The notes beneath the pieces were generated by a model. It was not told the origin of the DNA, made no database searches, and was given only the letters and a program-made list of their open reading frames with translations. From Amia ocellicauda (Eukaryota; Chordata; Actinopteri; Amiiformes; Amiidae): DNA of 64,000 bases. The translations under genes and the position numbers were made by a program. Positions 47,168 through 59,357 of this stretch are shown here, piece after piece (position 1 is the first letter of the stretch; the number at the start of each line of letters is the position of its first letter). Location of the stretch: NCBI RefSeq assembly GCF_036373705.1, contig NC_089855.1:31708719-31772718 (forward strand), read 5' to 3'.

Positions 47168-49005
47168 GTTTTTCTTTCTTGCAAATGTCTTCGCATTGGA
47201 AGACAAACCCTACTACAAACAAGAACTACCATCCCAAAAGTAGGGATTGCAAATTATGTGATTGACAGTAATGAGAGATTTGCAAAAGGCATAATATAGT
47301 AACAAGCAATTACAAACTCAGTATTCAAAATCAACCCTGTTCACCTTCAAAAGGAATTTAAATATTAACTGGTGAGCCGCATACACATTATTAATGAGTT
47401 TGTTTTATTTTTGCATGCCTTTGAATTTGAACTCTATCCCAACCAAACAGATGGTCTGGATTCCTTAAACAACAAAAAGGCACAGTACCGTGAAGCTAAT
47501 TTAGCTTTCATTTATTCTTACATATGTTCTCCCAGCCTAACCTTGCCAGCTGGTAAAAACAAAGACTTAACCCTGCCTTAGAGAAGACATCCATTCTGAC
47601 ACTTACCCCAATAACTTACTTTACTTATTTCAAATTACAGATTGTAATGTAATGCTTGCAGAAGAACATGGACATTGTGGTGTGTTAACTTTTAGTTTGC
47701 AGAAAGAAACATGGGAGACTGAGCCAGCGAAGGTCTGTAGCAGAACTTGCAACAGCCCAAAAATGGTCTGAGGAGCAGCTGCACATTTCAGAATGCAAGA
47801 CCAGAATGAAAAACTGTTCAAGTATACGAAGAACTTGACAGCTGTTGCTGTGGCAACTTTAGCCCTACACTTTCATTACATACCAGGCTAAGGAATTTTA
47901 TTTAACAAAATGCCCCGTGATTATGAAGTGAAAATTATGGAGCTCCAGCCCATCATCATTAAATGCACAGGGTGTGGCGGGGGGGGACAATTATAAATAT
48001 TGCCAGGCGGGGATCATGGCTTGAGGTCACATCATGAGCACTACTGATGTCTAAACTAGTTTTAAGTAGTGAGGTAAGCTCTAGATGTGAGCAGTCACAT
48101 GTGTGGTGTTTATTAAAAACAACCAGAACAAATAAACAAACAAGTAAATAAAATACATGACTGTGCCCGAGGAAAAAAAATCAAAGAGGCATAGATAAGT
48201 AGATAAATACTGTAGGGCAGTAAAAGGACGAGAGAAAAAGCATGAACGTACTGATAACCAACCTGCTGAATTTCTACTTTTGTCTGCAAGACGTGTGTGA
48301 GTCAAAACCTGAAGGCAGTTAATGCTGAGATGCCAGTTATGCCAGGGTGTGTGACGAGCAATGAATGGCCCTTAATGATGCACAAGCAAGCAACTTGGCG
48401 ATGGTGTTGGAAGGAAGAGGATGGATTGGATATCGGCAAGCAATCAAGCTTTCTAGCCAGTCTGAAAAGGGCCTGAGCTGCTGCACACTTCGAAACTGGG
48501 TTAAATAGTGCCAGGAGGACATCGACCCAGATATAAACTGTTATGCCCATTTAACTTCTCTTGTATTTCACCCTAAACCACAGTGGCCCAGAGGAAAACA
48601 CTGGTTTTGATGATTCAGACACTGTCTCTTCCTATTAACGACAAAGCAAAGACCTATGAATACCAGCAGGCTCAGCATTGATCAAAGTAGCTGTGGTAAT
48701 TTGGGGTATTCGGAAAAAGGTGTTGCCTTAAAATACTAGGAGACAACAGGCCATGCCTGTTGTAGCTATGTGTACATCTGCAGTACTCTTTGTTCCTGGT
48801 TTAGGCTTCATATTTTGCAATGAGAAAGTCGAGAATAGTGAAAATTCCCCATTTAAGCTGTCAACACATGCATGAATGCTATGTGAAGAGAACAGGCAAC
48901 AGAAGTATTTTTAGGAATGCACATTCTTTCGTGTCAAAAAGTTCAGAAAAGCGTGACATTTTAATTCGTCTGTTCAACCTGAAGCTACGTGAGATTCCTC
49001 AGAAA

Positions 49006-49033
49006 ACAAACAAACAAACAAACAAACAAACAA
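49006..49033. repeat. (AAAC)n microsatellite
   Basis: About seven tandem AAAC units are directly visible. Confidence 0.9.
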
Positions 49034-52000
49034 AATAATTCTAAACAAAACTGAAGCGAATGTTTCAGCACATTACCCCAGTGGGAGCTCTATACAATAT
49101 TTAGATGCTTTGGAAGTTCATTTGAATGTCTTTTATTGTGGATGACCAAGGCTTGTGAAAACGTCATAGCCAAATCCTGTGCAAATGATCTTGTAGTGCC
49201 CATACACTATTCCTTTCTGCTAGATTAATTAATATCTGAACTCTCTCTTCCTGCAACACACAGTAAGGTTTTAAAGATGTAAAGATAGGTTGTTGACCTG
49301 ATATATACACAGCACTGGGGACTGGTGGAGCAGCAGAGCACAGCACAGATGGTGAATAATGAAACAGTGTATTAAATCCTATTACAAACTTAGTGAAAAG
49401 TTGCCAAGCTCCTAAAACCCGTCATCAATGCAAATTAGAGTCACTGACTTTGGATTGAGGCAGATCTGGATCTGGAGGATGCTGACTGTATACTAAAGGG
49501 GGGAGCAATGGAATTATTATTGACTAGGCAGAAATAGAAAGCAAACAAAATGCCTGACATTCAAACAAGAGGGGTATCTTTATCATTTGAGGCCCCAGGT
49601 TGCTAAGGAGAAAATGCATTAGAAGTGTACAGTAACCACAGCTACCCAATGAGGAACTTGGTAACCTCAAAAGGAAGCTAGCTGACATGCAGCCTAGATT
49701 CAAAATGAGGCAGAAATAAACCGAGATCATTGACGCAAATGTCATTTGCACAGCTGAAATGAAAGAGCAATTACAGAGCTAGCGAACAAGTTCCAAAGCA
49801 CATGGGATTAAGCAGGGGATATTTCATACATTTTTTACACTTGTAGTAGTTGTAACAATTGGATTTACTGGTGCATATTTCACTCCAGGCGTGGTCTGAT
49901 CAGGTCTTACAGCAGCACTACTTTTTAACACTTTGCTCCACAGTGCACTGTGCAAATAATAAGCAAGGCTCCTTCTCCAGCAGTATCTGCTCAGAGGCAA
50001 AGATCACATGACTGACTTTGGGCTCCAAATCACAGTATGCTCTTCACGTTCCAATAACTAAATAGAATAAATCTATATTTTTTTAAAAGACTGCTCAAGA
50101 CTTAGCCATGTTTTGCAGCAAGTCCAGCTCACGCTGGGCTTTGCACATTTGTGGTTATAAACTAACCCAGCTGTACATTTCGAAAACGAGCCAAACCTTA
50201 AGTCTAGCCAGACGCTTCCCACTTACAGTGTCACCCAAACTGACTTCCCACCCAGAGAGAGGAAAAAAATAAAAAGTGAGATGTTGGTTCCTCTTTAACC
50301 AAATGTGTCTGTGTGAAGCATGACTGCCAGAACCACTGAATGATGCTGCAGTTTTTGGAGAGAATACACTTGCTCAACAGAGTTCTGGTAATGTCAGTGT
50401 CTATTCTAAGGTATTCTTGCCCAGCATACTTGTGGCATGTACACTGCAGTTCTGCTTCTCAAACTCCCTCAAAAAACAGGCCATTTTATTTTCAGTTAAA
50501 ACTGTAAAACGTGTTCATAACCTGAGACACTTGTTTCACTTCTTCAAACATCCACACTCATGCGCATAGTTTTCATCTACCAATGAGTAGCAGTACACCT
50601 CAGTAGTCAGTTAGATTTTAAAAAATGGTGTAAAGGACCATCTACAACAGGGGTGGACAATAATTTTCACAAGTATGCCATCGCAGGCCTCTTCGCTGTG
50701 TCCTAGCTAGAGTCAGTGTTGGGTCAAGTTTTCTCTTTGACATAAGGGAATGAGGAGTCCCTGAGAGCACATCTGGTAAACAGCGTTGAATGATCTGGAT
50801 GCAGCTGGTCTCTTTACTATGGCAGATGCTACCAACGATATGCCAGGGAACAGTTTAGAAGAGGGCAGAGTTTATGTTGATTTTGTACAAACCTACAAAC
50901 CATACACATACGAACAAGTAGACAAATGCTACACCACTTGAAATCAATACAAAAATCTAATAAAGAAAGCATTAATCTGACAGGGATATTGCAGAAAATG
51001 ACCTGCTTCTGCTGTGATTGATATATCACATAAATGACAGAACAAAAGGACAACCCAAGTAGACTGTTTAAATGCAAGACTTCAGTCAAATCTTCTCTCA
51101 CTTTCTGGTGGCTTTGAGATATGCCAACGTTTTCCTTGGCCCACTGCCACATTCTAATTACACTCAAAAGACAGACAGTCCTGGCTGAAAAATGTATCGA
51201 TCTTTCCCTAAGCAAGACTTCTGATTCCAGATGTCGAACCTGCATGCAAAAATCTTGCTGCCAGTGGAATCCACCATCCCCGCAGTGATAAGCTATCTTT
51301 CATGCAAATTCAACTCCGAATCACAGCAGCAGTTGTAATTCAGAGATTCAGCATTCTTTCTCCTCTCTCTCTACTTCCTCCTGTGACGTGCTTGCAGGCT
51401 TTGACTCATCTCGCATGTTGTGCCAGTCTAGGGTCACATGTCTCAGTGGGACTGTATTGTAGTACTCGCAATATGGCCACGAGGAAGAACCCACGATGGC
51501 TGGTGAGCCCATCATGAGTGCAACCGATCGAGATGATCAAGTAGTCACTGGTGCTCTAAGCTGTGGGTGTGTGCACAAACAAGGTGTGTGTGTGTGTGTG
51601 GGGGGAATCTGGGCAGCAATTTACAGAACCCTGGATGAGCCACAGATGACAGCCTGACATTTCTCCTTGACAGAGTAACTGGCGTGGGAATCATAGTTAA
51701 TCATCTTGCTGGAGACAGTTCTCCTATAGGATGATTTTTACTCATGGTTTGGTGCCAAATGCTTAGTGTGTTTTCCACCAGGACAAAACCTGTTTCCCAT
51801 GTCCTACCTGCTCTTATTGGGGAAACTAAACCACTATTACAGCCATGCAGAGGTCACTAATATCCACTCACCTAGTGTCTAGTAAGCACTGGTACATGTG
51901 TGTTTTCAAGGTGAACTGACCTAATTAATTAGTGCATTGTTTCCATTTTCTACATTTTCATCGTAGTTCCCATTATAAACGAGAGCAAAGTCAACTATGA

Positions 52001-52529
52001 AGCGGTTTCAAGCCAGAACAGAGGAAGATTCCAGAATTTGATTGTGTTTCAATGGTTCTTGGAGATAAGGCTTCAAGTCTATCAAATATGGCAAATAGTC
52101 TACACTGGGAATCACATATTAAGCATGACAGAGGGACACACTTGGGGCCACTTCCTGGGATGCACCCCATACCTATGCAGTCTACAACACTATTATGATG
52201 TCAGGTTCATATTTATTCAATATTTATTCAACTTCAACTTCTGCATGCCTTTATGTCCGTCCCCATGACTTGCACACTGTTGCAGTAAAAGAGAGAACGT
52301 GTATATTTGCTCTAGTCCGATTGTGACTCTACCCTGCTCTTCTTACTAAATCCTGTTCACATACGTTGTGTAGAAAAGGATGAAAGTAACCAAGTATAAT
52401 AGCATCCTAATGTCTTCCTGTTATATATTTGGTCCACTTCTGCAAGATTCCAGGGAAATCCACCTCTTATCGTTATATGTTTATAATGGCCAATTTAGCC
52501 AGTGCTTTGACCCAAAGATCAACGCACTG

Positions 52530-52610
52530 TGAGTCAGTGAGGGAGCTGGGCTGTGAGGCAGGAGCCTTCTGTTTGTAACCCCTGTACTTCAAGGGTTTGA
52601 TCCCCTAGCC
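52530..52610 (+). repeat. possible degraded tRNA-derived SINE head
   Basis: GGGTTTGATCCC at 52593-52604 resembles a tRNA/Pol III B-box. About 50 bp upstream is GGAGCTGGGCTGTGAGG, a weak A-box-like stretch. No tRNA cloverleaf can be folded with confidence, so this is a tentative repeat call, not a tRNA gene. Confidence 0.25.
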
Positions 52611-54996
52611 CCCATAAAATACATGGGTTTATCCAAGACTCTAAAGGTTCCCCTTCTTTAGCTGATGTCTTAAGGGATTATGAAAGTTCACCACAGTAAA
52701 TCTGCCCTGTCATTTGGCAGTTTTCCACCTTGGGCTTCCCAGGGATGTGCTTTTCTTTATTTATGGTTTCCCATGGTTGGTATTGTAGTTTACTCTACCT
52801 CTTCAATCATGATTTCAATTTGCTGTGAGACACTTTACTCTGGTTTTGTGTTCTGGATTTTGATCCTGAATTATGTTGTGTTAAACTACTCTAAAATATG
52901 TTGGGTTTGTAGTTTGTCACTTAATAGTTCCGTCTGGACTGTAAGCTGCCAAAAAATAAAAATATAAGTTAATAGGTTGTGTGGAGGGTGTCTCTTATTG
53001 TATAAGATATGTCATTTCATGCAGTGCAGGGAAGTCTCTTATACAAGGATTAGAAACAGAAAAACGTTATGGTGAAAAAAATAAACAAAAAAAAAGATTT
53101 TATTTTTATAATCAACCACCCATTTCCTCGTTTCAGTGCTGTATTTGTTGTCACTCACTGACTAACAGTAGCTGACGTGTTGTGTTTTCATGCTGGTTAA
53201 ATGCAAAGAAACTATTAAAAACAAATGTACATCCTGTGAAACTGGTACCACTAGCATTTAAGTGTCCTGAAATGTTGTTAGAAACTAAAAAAAATTAAAT
53301 CCTGGTCACTCTATGCTCGGAATGACAATTATACACAAGATAAAAGATTATAGGAATTTTGGGAAATGCTGCTCTGTTTCTCATAAGTGATTTATAATAA
53401 GAAGAAGTAAGCATGGAAATCACTTTCAGCTGAACATTGTTGCAAGTTTTGTTTTGTGCGTACATTGTAATCTGCAAAAGTTGTTAGTCAGACAGCAATT
53501 GCCCACTTTCCTTTTGATTGCTAATGCTTTGGCACCGAACAACATATGCCTTGCGACAGTAGAGGCAGGGAGGCATGGGAGGAGAAGCATAGTTAACTTT
53601 GGGATCACACATCTGTGCTTTCTTAATCTCCAACCCTCTATTGTTAAAATTATTACTAGAATTTAATTATCAAAGATTGCTGAGTCATTGTAATAATCTT
53701 CCTTATCCTCCCCATTCCCTTCTCCCGTGCCAAACCGCAAATCGATGTTTTTTGTGTGGAACTTGCATCGCAAACCCATGCAAGCAGTCAGAATAAGGAG
53801 CATTTCACATGTGTTGGTTTACTCTGGCATAGCCGTTGAAGCCACATAAATAAACCCATTGCATTGTATCTACGTCAATCTGCAACCACAACCACCTCGG
53901 CCCTTATTGAACAAGGCAGTGGCACTAAACATCAAAGGTAGGAAAGCAAGAATGAAAAAATAAATAAAAAAACAACACTCCCTTAATCTCAGAAAACAAT
54001 ATTCCAATGCATAAGAAAAACCAATAAAAAAGACGCAGGCCATGCGGTCTGTAATAATTGCAAAGTACATAAACACCAGTCTCTACACGCTTCTAATGCT
54101 ACTTGTGAAGTTAAATGGGCCTTAAAAATTAATGTGTATCTGTATTTGCATTGGATTTGAATCACTTTGCAAAGGTGCATTTGCTCTGCAGTCATTTCCT
54201 CTGCACAAAGCTAGTGTTTGTATTCGCACTGTGTTGTAACCATTAGGAGTTTTTTTTTCTGAGGAATGCACAGAGATTTTGCATCGCAATGCAGCGTAGA
54301 GGTGCAGACGTTTTGAAGAATTGCTGTGACGTGCTGAGTGCATGTAATTCACAGGCTTTCTTTTGCGCAAAACACTTCCTTTCCTTGCAGTTTGCTCAAA
54401 TGAATTGCATTAGGGCCAACTGGAAGTTTAAAGTTCACCTAGTACTTCAATTAATAAACTCATTCAAATATAAAAACTGATACACATTTGACAGTGGGTG
54501 TAAGATTTGGAAGACAAAGCAATTGGTACAGATACAGTTAACGCTGATGCTTTTGAATTGACATGTGATATATCATCTGTACTGCAGCTATCAATAACAT
54601 CACATTCGGCTCCTATTCCCTTGCCTTGAACATTCTGCATGTTCAAGCTGCCATATCTTCCCAGGCCTAAGTGGCGCATGGTTACCTTTTCTTTATGAGC
54701 TCAACAGCTTTTATCAGCAAACTCTTATTCAATCCCTTGAGATGCATTACAGGGGGACACTATAGGGGGATACAGTAATGGTCACTTATTGAAACTTTTG
54801 AGCAGCTTTTTCCTTTACTAGTGCAGTGACACCAATGTGCAAAGGCGATTGATGCAACTCCCTTAAACACAAAGAGCACATAAAGAGGAATCAAAATTAA
54901 GAGCACCAACCACTGTATCACCAACTTCAAGACCGACAGTGACACACAATAGAAGCTAGAATTAAAGGCATTCTGGATAGGAAACAGGACACCCAT

Positions 54997-55153
54997 CTTC
55001 TTCACAGAGAGTTGTGATGGTCTGGAACCAGCTCCCCTGCCATGTTGTTGTCATGCTTGCATGGGATCATTGAGAATATGCGGTAGCTGGATCCTGTGGA
55101 GCATGATGGATGGAATGGCCCCTTCTTGTTTGTAAATAGTCTCATATTCTTAC
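54997..55153 (+). mobile_element. diverged CR1 3' end
   Basis: It aligns by eye with the 3' UTR of the CR1 copy at 20121-21150. Shared blocks are TTCTTCACAGAGAGTTGTGA near the start, AGCTGGATCCT in the middle and GGATGGAATGGCC...TTGTTTGTAAA at the end, followed by a decayed CTCATATTCTTAC tail. It has no coding sequence and is much older than the other copy. Confidence 0.7.
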
Positions 55154-55410
55154 CTCCAGCCTGAAGGTATAAGCTTTAACCTGCAGTCCAACCACACTGC
55201 ACCCATGTAAGGCATTCATCACCAGTCATATGGCCACAGTTCGAATCCTGACTGATTAGTCCACAGATGAGAGTGGACATAAGGGTATTAGTTCTCCCTC
55301 GGTGGGTGGCTGATTGGCCCCCTTGAGTACAGGTTGCAGTGCCTGTTATCTGAGATTGCTGTTGCTGTGTGGTCAGCGCTGTGTGCAATTAAAGAGTCAG
55401 ACGCCAGCTG
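55154..55410 (+). mobile_element. candidate tRNA-derived SINE
   Basis: It abuts the CR1 fragment and contains a near-consensus B-box, GTTCGAATCC, at 55239-55248. A body follows with CTCCCTCGGTGGGTGGCTG and a TGTGCAATTAAAGAG end. The A-box is not convincing and there is no clear target duplication. It may be a SINE mobilised by CR1, or an unrelated repeat. Confidence 0.4.
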
Positions 55411-57766
55411 CTCATGTACGACCGGAATACACATCAGAACCACTTTAATTATTATTGTCGCTGCACTAACTTAAGTGTCAGGTTGAAAAGACATGTTTGC
55501 TCGCCAGACATCCCCAAAACTATGCTTTCTCTGCCAATGCTATTGAATGAGAAAGCATGACCAGGCAAAGCTTTTGATCCCATCCTCTTATCATTTATGT
55601 GGTCTTCTTCCTGGTTGTTTTCTGTCTCTTGGGATCCATTCCATTCAAGGAAAAAAATGATTAAGGCAAGTGGAAAGAGAAAATTAAAAATTAATACATC
55701 GAGTAGGCAGATTAGAGCTCAACTTGCAATATATCTGTATCCGCTTACCCCCGACTCCTATACATCTGCTCATTATAAACACCTCTGAGACTTGAAACTG
55801 GAGGGCAGAGTGGCCAGGACGAGTCAGTGCTCCACTTGGGTCCACGTCTCCTTGAGCAATGTCTCAGCAGTACCTTTCTCTCATTGAATAAGTAATGCCA
55901 GCATCTTAAAACTGAGCAAACTGGGTGGAAACAAAGAAGAGAGCTACTTAAATTCTATTTTACTTGTCATTTTACTGGCTGATGCTTATCATGTGCTTCC
56001 AACGAAGCCATGGACACACAATTTGGCAATTAAATTAAACTGCAGTCTAAGTAATTAACACAAACAAGAATCAAATGTGTTTTAAATGAGCTGAGAAAAC
56101 TTGTCATTTAAACCTTAAATATTTAAGGTGCATTACACATACTTTATTTTAGTTAGAGCTTTATTGCACTGCTCTCCGTGTACTGCAATGTGTCAGCATT
56201 TGCATAACTGCTCTAAGAAAGATACAACAAATGCAAAGGTTTTGTTTGAGGGCTGGGTATGATGCAATGTGTTATTGTGGTACTGAAAGGGTTGGGGGGG
56301 GGGCAGTAAAACAATGTGAACACTGTGAGATCACAATCTTAGAAAAAACATTTGAACATGATCTGTACAAAAGAACATCAGACACTCAGATTTCAAGAAG
56401 TTGTTTTCAGGGAACAGAAATGTGAAAACCAACACAGTCCAAGACAGTCAGCAGATTAGCTTGAATCTCTGAATTGCAATTTTGCAGAGTACATCACTTA
56501 ACGATTGTGCTTGATATATATATACATTTTTGAATATGATTGCTCCGTACTACAGAGCATATTTGAAAGCTTTTTAGTTATTTCTCTTTTATTAGTGCTA
56601 GATCATAATTTAAACATTTACAGAAACAAACAGTGTTCAGACTATGGAATGCCATTCTTAGGGGACTGAAAATTGAAATACAATGCATTGTATAAAACCG
56701 GATAAGAAACAAACCAACATTTTTAACAGCTGGAAGAAACAAAACAAAGAACATATATATTTATAACTAAAACCAGAAAACAATCTCCAAACCTACGGCA
56801 TTTATATCCCTTGTAACTTCTTGTATATGTCAAGTGAACAGTGGATGCAAGAAGAAAGCATTTATACAGTTTTCTGCTGAGAATACAAATAGAGCCGAGT
56901 TTCAAACTGAAGCACTAATGAAATCCCAGTGGGTCCTATTTTAAAACCAACAAACAAAACCCCGTTTTTTTTTTTTTTTTTTTTTTACAGTTGCCAGTTG
57001 CACACACAGCTACTTACATAGCAATACAAGTCTATGGTTACTTATCTCTGTGACTGATCATGCTTTTTAAGCTGTGTGGAGAGCTCCAGTTGCGCAGTTC
57101 CCTACATAATTTGCTCTGAATTCTGACAGTAATTACAGAGGTTTAAATCCAGTAAGAGAAAACACAGGTATTCCTCCCCCAACTTAAACACAGTATTACA
57201 ACAAGTATTTTAACATTGCAATACAGATCTTAAATACACTTTCGGAATATGTTCTTGTATTTCTCTTTCTTAAAAGTACTAGGAATGGTGTCTTGATGTT
57301 GTCAGCTGGATTGAACAGTGCTACTTGGTTATGACTCTCGGACAGAAATAGCAGGGTGGGGCAGATCTGGCTTAAAAGATCAAAACTGTAAGTGAGGGGA
57401 CGATACAAACACCTGTGATCAAGGTAGGTTTAAAAGGCCACAGGCATTTCACCCAACACTTCTCATCCAAATCCTGCAATTCTCCTCCCTCTTGGCTCCA
57501 ATGTCCCCATAATACGTTCTTTTCATGTTAGGGCAATGTGAAGTTATACCAAAAAAAAAATCCTCAAGCTTCCACAAGCAGGAGCTGTGACGTTTTTAGA
57601 ACGCTAGTCACAGCAGTGTATCAGCTCTGACACACAAAGGAATCTTAATAAGGTTTTTCCTGTAATCAAATGCAAAGAATTTGCGTTTGAAAGAAACACA
57701 CCACCAAGCTGACATTTCAATGTAAGCAAGTGATTAAAGGAAAGAAAAAAATAAAAGCAATAGGCA
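55411..57766. other. gene-free intergenic DNA
   Basis: AT-rich with a poly-T run at 56966-56986 and no recognisable exon. Confidence 0.5.
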
Positions 57767-57975
57767 TACAGTGGGGGAAAAAAGTATTTGATCCCCTGCT
57801 GATTTTGTATGTTTGCCCACTGACAAAGAAATGATCAGTCTATAATTTTAATGGTAGGTGTATTTTAGCAGTGAGAGACAGAATAACAACAAAAAAATCC
57901 AGAAAAACGCATTTCAAAAAAGTTATACATTGATTTGCATGTTAATGAGGGAAATAAGTATTTGACCCCTTCGAC

Positions 57976-58987
57976 TTAGTACTTGGTGGCAAAACCCTTT
58001 TTGGCAATCACTGAGGTCAGACGTTTCTTGTAGTTGGCCACCAGGTTTGCACACATCTCAGGAGGGATTTTGTCCCACTCCTCTTTGCAGATCCTCTCCA
58101 AGTCATTAAGGTTTCGAGGCTGACGTTTGGCAATTCGAACCTTCAGCTCCCTCCACAGATTTTCTATGGGATTAAGGTCTGGGGACTGGCTAGGCCACTC
58201 CAGGACCTTAATGTGCTTCTTCTTGAGCCACTCCTTTGTTGCCTTGGCTGTGTGTTTTGGGTCATTGTCATGCTGGAATACCCATCCACGACCCATTTTC
58301 AATGCCCTGGGTGAGGGAAGGAGGTTCTCACCCAAGATTTGACAGTACATGGCCCCGTCCATTGTCCCTTTGATGCGGTGGAGTTGTCCTGTCCCCTTAG
58401 CAGAAAAACACCTCCAAAGCATAATGTTTCCACCTCCATGTTTGATGGTGGGGATGGTGTTCTTGGGGTCATTCTTCCTCCTCCAAACACGGCGAGTTGA
58501 GTTGATGCCAAAGAGCTCGATTTTGGTCTCATCTGACCACAACACTTTCACCCAGTTCTCCTCTGAATCATTCAGATGTTCAGTGGCAAACTTCAGATGG
58601 GCCTGTACATGTGCTTTCTTGAGCAGGGGGACCTTGCGGGCGCTGCAGGATTTCAGTTCTTCACGGCATAGTGTGTTACCAATTGTTTTCTTGGTGACTA
58701 TGGTCCCAGCTGCCTTGAGATCATTAACAAGATCCTCCCGTGTAGTTCTGGGCTGATTCCTCACCATTCTCATGATCATTGAAACTCCACGAGGTGAGAT
58801 CTTGCATGGAGCCCCAGACCGAGGGAGACTGACAGTTATTGTGTTTCTTCCATTTGTGAATAATCGCACCAACTGTTGTCACCTTCTCACCAAGCTGCTT
58901 GGTGATGGTCTTGTAGCCCATTCCAGCCTTGTGTAGGTCTACAATCTTGTCCCTGACATCCTTGGACAGCTCTTTGGTCTTGGTCAT
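57976..58987 (-). pseudogene. Tc1 DD34E transposase with one frameshift
   Basis: Translation starts at 58987 ([16 protein letters not shown]), with a helix-turn-helix DNA-binding region ([19 protein letters not shown]). A frameshift near 58838 moves the rest into another frame, which then stays open to the stop at 57976. The catalytic triad is present: Asp in VLWSDET (codon 58533-58531), Asp in QHDNDPKH (58269-58267) and Glu in LNPIENLW (58164-58162). The last two are separated by 34 residues, giving DD34E. The glycine-rich [10 protein letters not shown] block is also intact. No other stop or frameshift was seen, so the copy is disabled by a single lesion. Confidence 0.9.
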
Positions 58988-59032
58988 GGTGGAGAGTTTG
59001 GAATCTGATGGGTTGATTGCTTCTGTGGACAC

Positions 59033-59123
59033 GTGTCTTTTATACAGGTAACGAGCTGAGATTAGGAGCATTCCCTTTAAGAGAGCGCTCCTAATCTCAC
59101 CTCGTTACCTGTATAAAAGACAC
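59033..59123. repeat. large hairpin within the Tc1 element
   Basis: Arms 59033-59069 and 59087-59123 are 37-bp inverted repeats with one mismatch, separated by 17 bp. The right arm includes GTATAAAAGACAC, a TATA-like box. It lies between the right terminal repeat and the transposase start, in the transposase leader. Confidence 0.9.
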
Positions 59124-59357
59124 CTGGGAGCCAGAAATCTTGCTGATTGATAGGGGATCAAATACTTATTTCCCTCATTAACATGCAAATCAATTTATAA
59201 CTTTTTTGAAATGCGTTTTTCTGATTTTTTTTTGCTGTTATTCTGTCTCTCACTGTTAAAATACACCTACCATTAAAATTATAGACTGATCATTTCTTTT
59301 TCAGTGGGCAAATGTACAAAATCAGCAGAGGATCAAATACTTTTTTCCCTCACTGTA

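Larger units (their letters stand above)
47166..54996. other. gene-free intergenic DNA
   Basis: Unique AT-rich DNA with (AAAC)n at 49006-49033, a GT tract near 51583-51600 and a possible tRNA-like SINE head at about 52530-52610. No exon is recognised. Confidence 0.5.
57769..59355 (-). mobile_element. Tc1/mariner transposon with IR/DR termini
   Basis: The 1,587-bp element runs from CAGTGGGGGAAAAAAG to its near complement at 59340-59355 and is flanked by TA dinucleotides (57767-57768 and 59356-59357), the Tc1 target duplication. The inverted repeats are about 205 bp long, and each has an outer and an inner copy of the GAGGGAAATAAGTATTTGA-like binding site (inner copies near 57950 and 59150). 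This is the IR/DR layout. The two ends are almost identical and the transposase frame is nearly intact, so insertion looks recent. The single transposase gene is on the - strand. Confidence 0.95.

Noticed and set aside
46999..47232. Poly-Tyr and poly-Ile reading frames
   Set aside because: They are translations of the (AAT)n microsatellite.
50648..50662. CAGGGGTGGACAATA, resembling a hAT terminus
   Set aside because: No matching inverted end or 8-bp duplication could be found nearby.
55239..55248. B-box suggesting a tRNA gene
   Set aside because: No cloverleaf can be formed and the A-box is poor; a SINE is more likely.
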